Assembly (NCBI GenBank): GCA_938084685.1
Contig: CALKGE010000006.1
Span: 124,001 to 188,000, forward strand
DNA: 64,000 nt
Direction of reading: 5' to 3'
Source of the DNA: an uncultured Pirellulaceae bacterium
GTDB taxonomy: Bacteria > Planctomycetota > Planctomycetia > Pirellulales > Pirellulaceae
The notes under the pieces were generated by a model, which had not been told where the DNA came from, did no database searches, and was given only the letters and a program-made list of their open reading frames with translations. Position numbers and translations under genes: made by a program. Below, one piece after another: positions 53,553 to 61,400 of the stretch (position 1 is its first letter; every line of letters begins with the position of its first letter).

Positions 53553-54977
53553 TTATGCGGCCCGTTGGCGTTCCGCATGTTTTCTTTTGAGGCGGTTTAG
53601 CTTCTTACGCATCGTCTTGAGCTGCTTGCGACTCATCTTGGTCAAATCATATTGCTCCCAAAACGCGTCTTCATCAAACGGCTCATACTCAACCATTTCA
53701 TCCTTGGGAGGAATGAGGAGAGATTTCTGTTGGGACTCATCCTCAGATGGCTCAGCAGTTGTTACACCGGTGGGCTCCTGAGTTTCCTCAGGATCGGCAG
53801 CGTAGGCTGAGTAAATCACTTCCTCTGTTTCCTCCTCTTCAGTTGCTTGTTCCTCTTCGTACTGCTGCTCCTCTGCTTCCTCGTACTCCACCTCAGGCTC
53901 TTCCACCTCAGGCTCTTCCACCTCTTCTTCATATTCAAGGATCTCATACTCGTCGTCGACCGCTTCCTGCTCGTCGAACTCATTCAGATCCTCTTCAGCA
54001 TACTCCTCATAGTCTTCAGCTACTTCGGCAAGCTCTTGCTGCTCAAATTCGTTATCAAGTTCATCCCAGTCATCCCAATCAGCATCCTGCTCATCGTAAG
54101 ACTGTTCAACTTCTTCCCTCGCCTCAGCCACCTGATGATCGACAGGCTGCTCGTTTCGTTCCCGCACAACTGCCTGGGGATGGCCACTTTTCGTCCCGGC
54201 CTGTGCGGTGAGATAAACCTTGCGAGCATTAAGCCAGGTCATCCAGGTAGCCAGTAACGTTGCTGACATCAACAAAGAAGATTGAGCCACTTCGGTTGTC
54301 AGTGCCGATTCTCCGATCACTGACCCCATACGGGAACAACCAGCGGCGATCAATACGACAGCCAGCACCGATAATAATGTGAGCATCCCTGGCCGACTTT
54401 TGAATTCAATTAACAGCCGAATGGCCATGTGAGCGGACATAAGAGAAACCAACGCTAACCACCAGATTGAAGCGTCTGACCACGGCGCTGGAAATTCCAT
54501 TTGAGCCAATGGTACCATCAGAATCTGATGCATATCGGTCGCCACTTCAAAACTCAGGACTGCGGCGATCATTGCCAGATGAAGCCAGAGCCTGTATCGC
54601 CCTTTGTAATCATCCGTTTTATGGCGACGTAGCAGGTAGATCATGATGGCTCCTACGCTCAGCAGCAACAACATCACACTCAGCGACCAGCTGGCGACGT
54701 TGCCAGCACCGTTAATATCGAACAGATGCGTCGGAAAGTCTGTCCCCACCAGCACTCGAGTATGAAGAAATGCCTGCTGGCATGAATAAATACAGATCAC
54801 ACCCAGAAGCAGCATGGCGAAATAGGCCCACCGGCTTTTGGGGATGAGGTCTGTTAGACGGGGCTGGTTTTCGAGCATTGCACGATCAAAATATTCTCGC
54901 GCACCCTCCCGACCTGCAGATCGATTGCTCGCAGATCTCCGCTCTCTTTGTCTAGCTGCTTTAGCCTTGTGTGCCAC
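53553..54977 (-). CDS. Membrane protein with a long Glu-rich region
   Basis: A 474-residue protein I do not recognise. It starts with a basic, Arg/Lys/Ala-rich stretch, then has about six hydrophobic helices between residues 45 and 250 (WAYFAMLLLGVICIY, WSLSVMLLLLSVGAIMIYLL, LWLHLAMIAAVLSF, WWLALVSLMSAHMAI, LTLLSVLAVVLIAAGC, LLMSATLLATWMTWL). Residues about 285-410 are dominated by Glu, with Tyr, Asp and Gln and a repeated EEPEVEEPEVEYEEAEEQQ. The C terminus is a basic helix (MSRKQLKTMRKKLNRLKRKHAERQRAA). The charge pattern (basic, membrane, acidic, basic) suggests a surface-exposed acidic cytoplasmic tail. Function unknown. Confidence 0.75.
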   Translation of the reverse strand: MAHKAKAARQRERRSASNRSAGREGAREYFDRAMLENQPRLTDLIPKSRWAYFAMLLLGVICIYSCQQAFLHTRVLVGTDFPTHLFDINGAGNVASWSLSVMLLLLSVGAIMIYLLRRHKTDDYKGRYRLWLHLAMIAAVLSFEVATDMHQILMVPLAQMEFPAPWSDASIWWLALVSLMSAHMAIRLLIEFKSRPGMLTLLSVLAVVLIAAGCSRMGSVIGESALTTEVAQSSLLMSATLLATWMTWLNARKVYLTAQAGTKSGHPQAVVRERNEQPVDHQVAEAREEVEQSYDEQDADWDDWDELDNEFEQQELAEVAEDYEEYAEEDLNEFDEQEAVDDEYEILEYEEEVEEPEVEEPEVEYEEAEEQQYEEEQATEEEETEEVIYSAYAADPEETQEPTGVTTAEPSEDESQQKSLLIPPKDEMVEYEPFDEDAFWEQYDLTKMSRKQLKTMRKKLNRLKRKHAERQRAA

Positions 54978-55116
54978 TTTCAGATCCGTCCCTGAATCCG
55001 GTTCAATTCACTCGCTTGACGCGCAGCTGTCCGCGCACGCTCACTTATAGTCTTCGGCACAAAAACCACTGAAAATGAAATAAATCACGATCAGCCTGAT
55101 GCGGCCTTCTATGTAA

Positions 55117-55145
55117 TTGCCAGAACCAGATTTTTGCGGTATGTT
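55117..55145 (+). promoter_or_regulatory. Candidate promoter for the superoxide dismutase gene
   Basis: TTGCCA (55117-55122), a 17-bp spacer and TATGTT (55140-55145) precede the ATG by about 70 bases. A GATAAT box at 55151-55156 is an alternative -10. Weak support. Confidence 0.35.
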
Positions 55146-55213
55146 CAGGTGATAATATCGAAAACAATTACAAGTTCATTTGGTCCCCCCTTTTTTAACT
55201 CAGAAAGAAAGAA

Positions 55214-55822
55214 ATGGCATACGAACTACCTGAATTACCTTACGCTTACGACGCGCTTGAACCCCATATCGATGCTCGTACGATGGAAATCCACCACAGC
55301 AAACACCATGCTGGTTACGTCGCCAAAGTCAATGCTGCGATCGAAGGCTCCGAACTGGAAGGTAAGTCCGTTGAAGATCTGGTTTCTGATTTAGCAAGTG
55401 TTCCGGAAGACAAACGTGGTGCCGTACAGAACAACGGTGGCGGACACGCCAATCACTCACTTTTCTGGACTGTCATGTCCCCTGATGGTGGTGGTGAGCC
55501 CTCTGGTGAGCTGGCGGAAGCTATCAATGCCGCTTTTGGAAGTCTGGACGGACTCAAAGAGCAATTCTCGGCTGCTGCTGCCACTCGCTTCGGTAGCGGT
55601 TGGGCCTGGATCAGCGTTGATAATGGACAACTTGTGGTTGAAAGCACACCCAATCAGGACAGCCCATTGATGGCAGGTCGTACACCTGTCCTTGGACTGG
55701 ACGTCTGGGAACACGCTTACTACCTGAACTACCAGAACCGCCGCCCAGACTACATTGCAGCCTTCTGGAACGTAGTGAATTGGGACGAAGTGGCACGACG
55801 TTACGCAGCAGCAACCGCCTAA
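55214..55822 (+). CDS. sodA: Superoxide dismutase, Mn-type signature
   Basis: A 202-residue Fe/Mn superoxide dismutase. Metal ligands are H27 (EIHHSKHH), H81 ([10 protein letters not shown]), D163 and H167 (DVWEHAYY). The [11 protein letters not shown] block and the Gln in TPNQDSPLM follow the Mn-type pattern rather than the iron type (which has NNAAQ...N), but cambialistic use cannot be excluded. No signal peptide is present, so it is cytoplasmic. It has its own promoter-like sequence and a strong downstream terminator, so it is monocistronic. Confidence 0.95.
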   Translation: MAYELPELPYAYDALEPHIDARTMEIHHSKHHAGYVAKVNAAIEGSELEGKSVEDLVSDLASVPEDKRGAVQNNGGGHANHSLFWTVMSPDGGGEPSGELAEAINAAFGSLDGLKEQFSAAAATRFGSGWAWISVDNGQLVVESTPNQDSPLMAGRTPVLGLDVWEHAYYLNYQNRRPDYIAAFWNVVNWDEVARRYAAATA

Positions 55823-55849
55823 CGCACCCCTGCGGCATTTATAATAGTA

Positions 55850-55887
55850 AAAAGCGTTATCAGAGTTGGCTCTGGTAACGCTTTTTT
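55850..55887 (+). terminator. Rho-independent terminator after sodA
   Basis: A stem of about 14 bp (AAGCGTTAtCAGAG with CTCTGgTAACGCTT, one G-T pair) and a 4-base loop is followed by TTTTTT. It lies about 30 bases after the sodA stop. Confidence 0.92.
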
Positions 55888-55925
55888 CGTTTCATTTTCC
55901 GGGCACCAAAAGCCACAAACCTATA

Positions 55926-55955
55926 TTGACCCGTTTCACGCTTTGTTGATACTAT
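55926..55955 (+). promoter_or_regulatory. Candidate promoter for the Asn/Gln-rich lipoprotein
   Basis: TTGACC (55926-55931) is followed by GATACT (55948-55953, 16-bp spacer) or TACTAT (55950-55955, 18-bp spacer). The leader before the ATG at 56058 would be about 95 bases. Confidence 0.45.
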
Positions 55956-56057
55956 CGGCCGAACGCTAAAAGGAGTCTCAAGCGGTAGCGAGTGCACGAC
56001 AGATGGTGCAAACCTCTGCCGGCGGCAAACAAATGTTGTTTTGATAGGACAAGGAAA

Positions 56058-56876
56058 ATGAAACCCTCAAATTGTCGATGGTTATCCGTCATCACTGTGA
56101 TCTGTGCATCATCCGTATTTCTAACCGGATGCAAGTCTTCCAGTTGGAGCCAATTGCCTGGCATGAGTTACTTTGCTGGCGACGACAAACCGGAAGCCTC
56201 TTACTATGGCTCTCAAGAGGCACCATCCAATGAGCACGCTGCGACGACGAGCACCTATTCCGAGCGTTACGGAAATACCGCCGGCAACAATCCCGCACAA
56301 AACACGTACGGGCAGCAATACGCAAACACGAACATCGGCCACACCAACTATCTGACCGATCAACCACAACATCGAGGCCAAACAGCAACATACGCCAATC
56401 AGAATCAGAATTACCCACAACAGTACCAGGGTCCGAATTCCAACTACAACACGGCATTGCAGCCTCAGCCGGGAACAAATTACCAGAACCCGGGTGCCCA
56501 GCAGTTGATACAACAGAACGGCCCATCGGCCGGCACGCTTCAGGATACAACGACAGGCAACTTTAACAATGGTGGATTCTACGACGGCAACGCCAATGTC
56601 GGCACCTATAATCCCGCCCAGAATCCAGCTCAGAATGATGCGTTTCTTCCCACAGGTACTACGCCTCAGGATGTAAGAACCTACAACACCTCGCCCGTGC
56701 AAAATTCCGGAGCTGCCGCTTATATTTCGGAAGCACCAGACAATACTCAGTTCGATGGTGGAAACTACCAGCTCAACCCCACCAACACGGCTCCGATGCA
56801 AGACTATCGTCCAGGCAGCACAGGGGACACCAACAGTTATTACAATCCCACCGGCGGTAACTTTGGCGGTAAGTAA
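56058..56876 (+). CDS. Asn/Gln/Tyr-rich lipoprotein
   Basis: The ATG at 56058, with AAGGAAA upstream, gives 272 residues; upstream codons in the same frame are not a plausible signal. The lipoprotein signal ends in FLTGC (Cys at about 27). The rest is low-complexity and apparently disordered: rich in Asn, Gln, Tyr, Thr, Gly and Pro, with many imperfect short repeats such as YNPAQNPAQND, NYQNPGAQQ and GNFNNGGFYDGN. This composition resembles prion-like or surface-matrix sequences. No known domain. It is followed by a very strong hairpin. Confidence 0.75.
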   Translation: MKPSNCRWLSVITVICASSVFLTGCKSSSWSQLPGMSYFAGDDKPEASYYGSQEAPSNEHAATTSTYSERYGNTAGNNPAQNTYGQQYANTNIGHTNYLTDQPQHRGQTATYANQNQNYPQQYQGPNSNYNTALQPQPGTNYQNPGAQQLIQQNGPSAGTLQDTTTGNFNNGGFYDGNANVGTYNPAQNPAQNDAFLPTGTTPQDVRTYNTSPVQNSGAAAYISEAPDNTQFDGGNYQLNPTNTAPMQDYRPGSTGDTNSYYNPTGGNFGGK

Positions 56877-56920
56877 GCCAGAGTGTCAACAAGCTGTTCT
56901 CTGAACTCTTTTTGCAAACC

Positions 56921-56957
56921 AACAGCGGCTTCGGAACCCGTTTCCGAAGCCGCTGTT
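56921..56957 (+). terminator. Strong hairpin after the lipoprotein gene
   Basis: A perfect 16-bp stem (56921-56936 with 56942-56957) with a 5-base loop. The tail on the plus strand is not T-rich, so it may protect the mRNA 3' end rather than act as a classic intrinsic terminator. Confidence 0.75.
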
Positions 56958-57068
56958 CATTGCGCCCCGTTTCAGTCAGTTGTGCCATCATAGCTGCACA
57001 GATAAACTGACCTGTAAACAATCAGAATCCTATCCCCCTTCCAACGGCAACACTAGCAGGAGACACCC

Positions 57069-57824
57069 ATGGCATTCAGCCTAGAAGGTCACGTAGCAAT
57101 AGTCACAGGTAACAGTAGTGGCCTGGGAAAAGAAATCGGTCTGGCACTCGGTCAAGCAGGAGCCAAAGTTCCAGTCAATTTCTGTTACAACCTGGAGCGT
57201 GCACAAAACACACTGGAACAATATCAGGCAGCCGGGATCGAAACCTGTCTGATTCAGGCCAGCGCGATCACCGAAGAAGGGATTGATAAACTTTTTTCAG
57301 AAACGGAAGCACAACTTGGCAACCCGGACATTCTTGTTCCTAACGCCACTTGTGACCAACCACACAAGCCAATCGAGCAGTACGACTGGGAGTTTTACCA
57401 GGACATGATCGACTTTTTCATCAAGAGTCCTTTTCTGATGACCCAACGTGGTATGGCGCACATGAAACAGCAGGAGTGGGGACGAATCGTCAATATTGTC
57501 AGCGAAGTCTATCACCGTAGCGTCGGCAACTTCAGCGCCTATGTGGCAGCCAAAGGAGGACAGATTGGCTGGACGCGGAGCATGGCCACAGAATTCGCTG
57601 ACACAGGCATCACCGTTAACATGATCGCGCCCGGATGGATTCCCACCGATCGCCATGCCGATGACCCTCAGGAAGAAAAAGAGGGTTATCTCGCTCTGAT
57701 TCCTGCGGGACGATGGGGCGTACCACGTGACGTGGCCGATGCCGTTCTCTATTTCGCCAGTGAAGAGGCCTCATTTGTCACCGGACAAACACTCTGCGTC
57801 AACGGCGGTATGACTCCGTGGTAA
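57069..57824 (+). CDS. Short-chain dehydrogenase/reductase (SDR)
   Basis: A 251-residue classical SDR. The cofactor motif is TGNSSGLG (residues 14-21). The catalytic triad has normal spacing, with Ser in NIVSEVYH, Tyr and Lys in YVAAKGG. The usual NNAG is replaced by PNAT (ILVPNATCD), an unusual change in the structural motif. The C terminus SFVTGQTLCVNGGMTPW is standard. It is closest in look to FabG or glucose-dehydrogenase-like SDRs; substrate unknown. The TPR membrane gene starts 16 bp downstream, so they are probably co-transcribed. Confidence 0.88.
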   Translation: MAFSLEGHVAIVTGNSSGLGKEIGLALGQAGAKVPVNFCYNLERAQNTLEQYQAAGIETCLIQASAITEEGIDKLFSETEAQLGNPDILVPNATCDQPHKPIEQYDWEFYQDMIDFFIKSPFLMTQRGMAHMKQQEWGRIVNIVSEVYHRSVGNFSAYVAAKGGQIGWTRSMATEFADTGITVNMIAPGWIPTDRHADDPQEEKEGYLALIPAGRWGVPRDVADAVLYFASEEASFVTGQTLCVNGGMTPW

Positions 57825-57840
57825 GAGGTCAACCAGCACA

Positions 57841-59214
57841 GTGAGTTCCTTCGAGCACCACGATTCGATCGCAGATGAACCCACCGGCAGCAATGGCTCT
57901 CAGGAGTCAGCTCCCCGGCAGGATGGGGGACTGCGTTGGGTAACGCTATTTCTCGTCGCATTAATCGCAATTCCAATCCTGACACACTGGATTCCCGCCG
58001 AGATCGCTTTATGGAAACAGGCGAACGCTCGTAATCATTGGGAAGCTGATGATCGAGAAGCTGCATTGACACTTAATGCGCAGGCACTTAAGTGGGATGA
58101 AGATAATCAGGCAATTCTGACAGAACGAGCAGACTGGTTGGCAGAGCTGAATCGTTTTGACGAGGCAATCGGGATTTACGAGTCGCTGTTGCAGAACGTC
58201 ACGACTGCAGGGCAAACTCCGTACAGCATTCAGTTGCGGATGCAACTCAGCAACCATTACAACAGTCGTTCGCTCCACAATGAAGTGATAACGGAAGAGA
58301 CCTGGGAACAGTGGAAAATTATTGACCGCTGGTATCAGACGAACGACCGCGAGCGGGAACTGTCGCTGATTGAGCAGGCCAATCTGTATAACAGCCGAGC
58401 TTACCAGCTGGCCATTAGTAATACTCACCTGGATGAAGCACTGGAAAGTGCAACTTACTGTCTGGATTTGTTAGGAGGCGAGATTTATTGTCTCTATAAC
58501 GATCCCCTGTTTTATGTCCAGCTGGCCTACCAGGCGTACCGTCAGCAGAATTACCGAACAGCGATGGAGAGTCTGAATAGAGCTGTCGACAAGTTAAGTC
58601 GTCATCACACTCTGCTAAAGGCAACAAGTCCGTCAATTACCTGGAAGGCGTTTGAGAAAAAACAGTTACAACGTCGGCTGACCGAATTTGAGATTATTTA
58701 CGCGAATGTCCTGCTATTCCGCTCAAGCTGCCGGCAACATATTGAGCTTGAGGGAAGCGGACCTGCCGTGATTTCAGATGCTGAAGAACTCACCGACCAG
58801 CAACGGGCTGCAGAACTGGGGATAACACCCGAGCAGTTTAATGTAGAAATGTTTTCGGGCGACTCGCTGTTGTCACTGAATTCTCACATGCTGATTCCGA
58901 TGGCGCTTGATACTCGAGGCTTTCTTTACTATCTGACCGGTAATCCTCAGCTGGCTTTGATTGATCTGGAGGTCGCCGTGCAGTCGACCGAGTATGAACT
59001 GAACCAGTTTGCCGAAGTGCTGGAACATGAAAAACACCGACTTGCTGACAAGGATCTTGCCGAAAGGCAGCGTCTGGACCGAGTTCGCAATTTGGCGGTG
59101 ATTTTATATCACCGGTCGCTGGTTTACGATGCAACGCATCAGGTTGCCAAGGCCAAGCGGGATCGTGAACGTATTACAGAACTCGGTTTTTCAGCAGGCC
59201 CACTACTGCACTAG
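57841..59214 (+). CDS. TPR-containing membrane protein
   Basis: A 457-residue protein from a GTG start. The N terminus is cytoplasmic and acidic, followed by one membrane helix (LRWVTLFLVALIAIPILTHWI, about residues 31-51). TPR-like helices then follow (NARNHWEADDREAALTLNAQALKWDEDNQAILTERADWLAELNRFDEAIGIYESLLQ). A central region rich in Tyr (YNDPLFYVQLAYQAYRQQNYRTAMESLNRA) also fits TPR. It is probably anchored with its repeats outside the cytoplasm. No enzyme motif. It is paired with the SDR upstream and ended by a hairpin plus T-tract. Confidence 0.75.
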   Translation: MSSFEHHDSIADEPTGSNGSQESAPRQDGGLRWVTLFLVALIAIPILTHWIPAEIALWKQANARNHWEADDREAALTLNAQALKWDEDNQAILTERADWLAELNRFDEAIGIYESLLQNVTTAGQTPYSIQLRMQLSNHYNSRSLHNEVITEETWEQWKIIDRWYQTNDRERELSLIEQANLYNSRAYQLAISNTHLDEALESATYCLDLLGGEIYCLYNDPLFYVQLAYQAYRQQNYRTAMESLNRAVDKLSRHHTLLKATSPSITWKAFEKKQLQRRLTEFEIIYANVLLFRSSCRQHIELEGSGPAVISDAEELTDQQRAAELGITPEQFNVEMFSGDSLLSLNSHMLIPMALDTRGFLYYLTGNPQLALIDLEVAVQSTEYELNQFAEVLEHEKHRLADKDLAERQRLDRVRNLAVILYHRSLVYDATHQVAKAKRDRERITELGFSAGPLLH

Positions 59215-59225
59215 CGAGGGTCTAA

Positions 59226-59258
59226 AAATCCCCCGAAGATGAAGCGAAAGGGGGGTTG
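59226..59258 (+). terminator. Rho-independent terminator after the TPR membrane gene
   Basis: ATCCCCC pairs with GGGGGGT across a loop of about 15 bases, followed at a short distance by a run of eight T. It lies about 10 bases after the stop at 59214. Confidence 0.65.
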
Positions 59259-59409
59259 TTCATTTTTTTTAATCATGTATCTTTTTAGTTATCAGATGCT
59301 AGGAAGAGCTCCCAGCTTTTTTGTTTCATCTGATGGAATCTGGTTCAGAATGTTTCGATTTTTGTCCGATGAATTGGTCATCAATCATTCTCTGAATGAG
59401 AGGTCCCAC

Positions 59410-59484
<75 letters not shown>

Positions 59485-59490
59485 CTTATG

Positions 59491-59526
59491 ACGCCTGTTG
59501 TCAGGAATTGACAGCAGGCGTTTTTT
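59491..59526 (+). terminator. Rho-independent terminator after tRNA-Asp
   Basis: A 12-bp stem (59492-59503 with 59509-59520, one G-T pair) with a 5-base loop, then six T. It ends the tRNA transcript. Confidence 0.92.
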
Positions 59527-59576
59527 ATTGCCCTCAGCGAAGTCTACGGCCAAGACCACATTAACCGGCATTCTTT

Positions 59577-60002
59577 CTATCGGCCAAAAATCATACCGTC
59601 AATTCCATCTAATGGTAGCTGTTCGACGTTGAAGTGAACTTCTTCGACAGCATTTACAAATTCAAAATCAATTGGCGAAACAATATCATCCTGGCCGGGA
59701 CGGAAAACTGTTCTTTCTGGCAATTTGAGTTTTATCAATTCAGAATATTCAGGTTGAATCCAAGTGTTCTTACCGTCCGGAAACCATCTAAGAGAGACAA
59801 CGCCATCCGAATCGGTAGCGCAGTTATATGAGCGGAAAGGTAGGATTGGAAAGATTACTGGCTTCCAAACCCTCATTGGCAAGTTTGCGAGCGGTTCTCC
59901 GGTTTCCGGATGAGTGAATCGGTACTTGGCAGGCTTAAAAACAGAGCAACCAGCTACAAGAGGTACAACCAGCATCAGCATGACAATTAGGCGTATTCGC
60001 AT
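59577..60002 (-). CDS. Small lipoprotein of unknown function
   Basis: A 141-residue protein with a lipoprotein signal ending LVAGC (Cys19). The mature part (FTHPETGEPLANLPMRVWKPVIFPILPFRSYNCATDSDGVVSLRWFPDGKNTWIQ) looks like a small beta-rich carboxypeptidase-regulatory-like or Ig-like fold: the sequence x-G-x-P-L-A-N-L and T-D-S-D-G-V-V is typical of such domains. No close match recognised. It stands alone and converges with tRNA-Asp. Confidence 0.7.
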   Translation of the reverse strand: MRIRLIVMLMLVVPLVAGCSVFKPAKYRFTHPETGEPLANLPMRVWKPVIFPILPFRSYNCATDSDGVVSLRWFPDGKNTWIQPEYSELIKLKLPERTVFRPGQDDIVSPIDFEFVNAVEEVHFNVEQLPLDGIDGMIFGR

Positions 60003-60234
60003 TTCGGGCCTTCAATTGTATCTATGAATCCCCCTCTGCTTGCCCGTGCTAATTACCAAAAGATGAATTTAAACTCAAGGCAGATGTCGTCAGCAGCTAG
60101 CAACATCACTCATAGCTGCAATACGGGCGAGAGACCGATAACATCCTGAAAACGAAAAATCCAAAGCGGCTTTTTGCATCCTTGTCCGATTCTTCCGACG
60201 CCACTGTTTCTAATGTGGCGATATAATACCAAGC

Positions 60235-61362
60235 ATGGATATTGAAGACGCTGCCAGCGAACCCGCGCCGGAAGAAAAAACAACGGCGGACGATCCGGAT
60301 GTAATAACCGGGCACGCTGACATGTTCTTTCGCCGAAATGGCCGAGTCCTTGTTTGCCTTGCCACCCTGCTGATCTTCCTTGTCCTCCCGCTCCTTCTGG
60401 CAATCTATCAATACTCGCAAGCCAGCAACTTAATCGCCACACCATCCTACTTTGCAGAACAACTGGCCAAACAGTTACTACTCACCGCCGGCACCTTCTG
60501 GTTCTTTTTCCTGGGAGCCAGCTTCGGATCGTTTCTGAATGTCGTCGCCTGGCGACTCCCTCGCCAACGCACACTGCTCGGTGCCTCCTACTGCCCAGGT
60601 TGCAACACAAAGTTGAAAATGCGGGACAACTTCCCACTCTTCGGTTGGCTCTGGCTGAAAGGCAAATGCCGAACCTGCGGAATGGAAATAGCAGGACGCT
60701 ATTTTCTTGTCGAACTACTCGCCGCCCTTGCCATCGGCACACTCGCCATCATCGAACTGATCGGAGCCGGAGCCAACGTCCATTCGCCGCCTCACGAAGT
60801 CACTTTCTCCTTCGAACAATTCGTCATGTCGCCCCAACCGCGATTGATCGGCTACTTCCTGTTGCACTCGTCACTGATTCTCATCCTCATAACAGCTGCC
60901 CTCATAAAACTCCAACAGCAAACCATTCCCAAAAGCATCTACCTGTTCAGCTTCGGCCTGATTCTCGTCACCTCCATTTCCTGGCCGCATGCCCTTCCCT
61001 TCACCGAATTACATCAGGAAATCACATCGGCCCAAACTGCACTTCCCAGTCTCAGGGCATCTGCCTGGGGACTCGTCGCGGGCTTTATTGGCGGGCTGAT
61101 CTTTATCCGTCTGTTGCTCGCCAGACCCATCCAACAACACTGGGATCTAGCCCTGCTATTGATGCTCGTAGGAGCGTTCCTGGGATGGCAAGCTGCTCTG
61201 GTCGCCATTGCCCTGACCACAGTGATGACACTCCTGGGCCGCCTCGTTTACAGAAAATTCGCGCCTACCGACATCCTCTGGCTTGCAGTCTCGATCACGA
61301 TCTACACACTGGCACTCTGGATCGAAGAGTGGCAGAACCGTCCTCTCGACGGCGGTAGTTGA
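60235..61362 (+). CDS. A24 prepilin peptidase-like membrane protein, one catalytic Asp missing
   Basis: A 375-residue polytopic protein. The N-terminal methyltransferase-like DiS_P_DiS domain is well preserved: LGASFGSFLNVVAWRLPRQ, then CPGCNTKLKMRDNFPLFGWLWLKGKCRTCGMEIAGRYFLVEL with two CxxC pairs. In the peptidase half the first active-site Asp (expected about seven residues before the I-P of QQQTIPKS) is Lys, in TAALIKLQQQTIP. The GxGD box is reduced to QHWD, followed by the recognisable LLLMLVGAFLGWQAAL. It therefore may not cleave prepilins. An in-frame Met at about 60322 is an alternative start; a TATAAT at 60222-60227 lies only 7 bases before the ATG used here. Confidence 0.8.
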   Translation: MDIEDAASEPAPEEKTTADDPDVITGHADMFFRRNGRVLVCLATLLIFLVLPLLLAIYQYSQASNLIATPSYFAEQLAKQLLLTAGTFWFFFLGASFGSFLNVVAWRLPRQRTLLGASYCPGCNTKLKMRDNFPLFGWLWLKGKCRTCGMEIAGRYFLVELLAALAIGTLAIIELIGAGANVHSPPHEVTFSFEQFVMSPQPRLIGYFLLHSSLILILITAALIKLQQQTIPKSIYLFSFGLILVTSISWPHALPFTELHQEITSAQTALPSLRASAWGLVAGFIGGLIFIRLLLARPIQQHWDLALLLMLVGAFLGWQAALVAIALTTVMTLLGRLVYRKFAPTDILWLAVSITIYTLALWIEEWQNRPLDGGS

Positions 61363-61400
61363 TCCTACAAAAGATTCCGCACCAGTCGCCCGCTGACTGA

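Noticed and set aside
60354..61358. 334-residue plus-strand frame overlapping the prepilin-peptidase-like gene
   Set aside because: It is His/Pro/Arg/Ser-rich and shares the region with a clear membrane protein in another frame; typical shadow composition.
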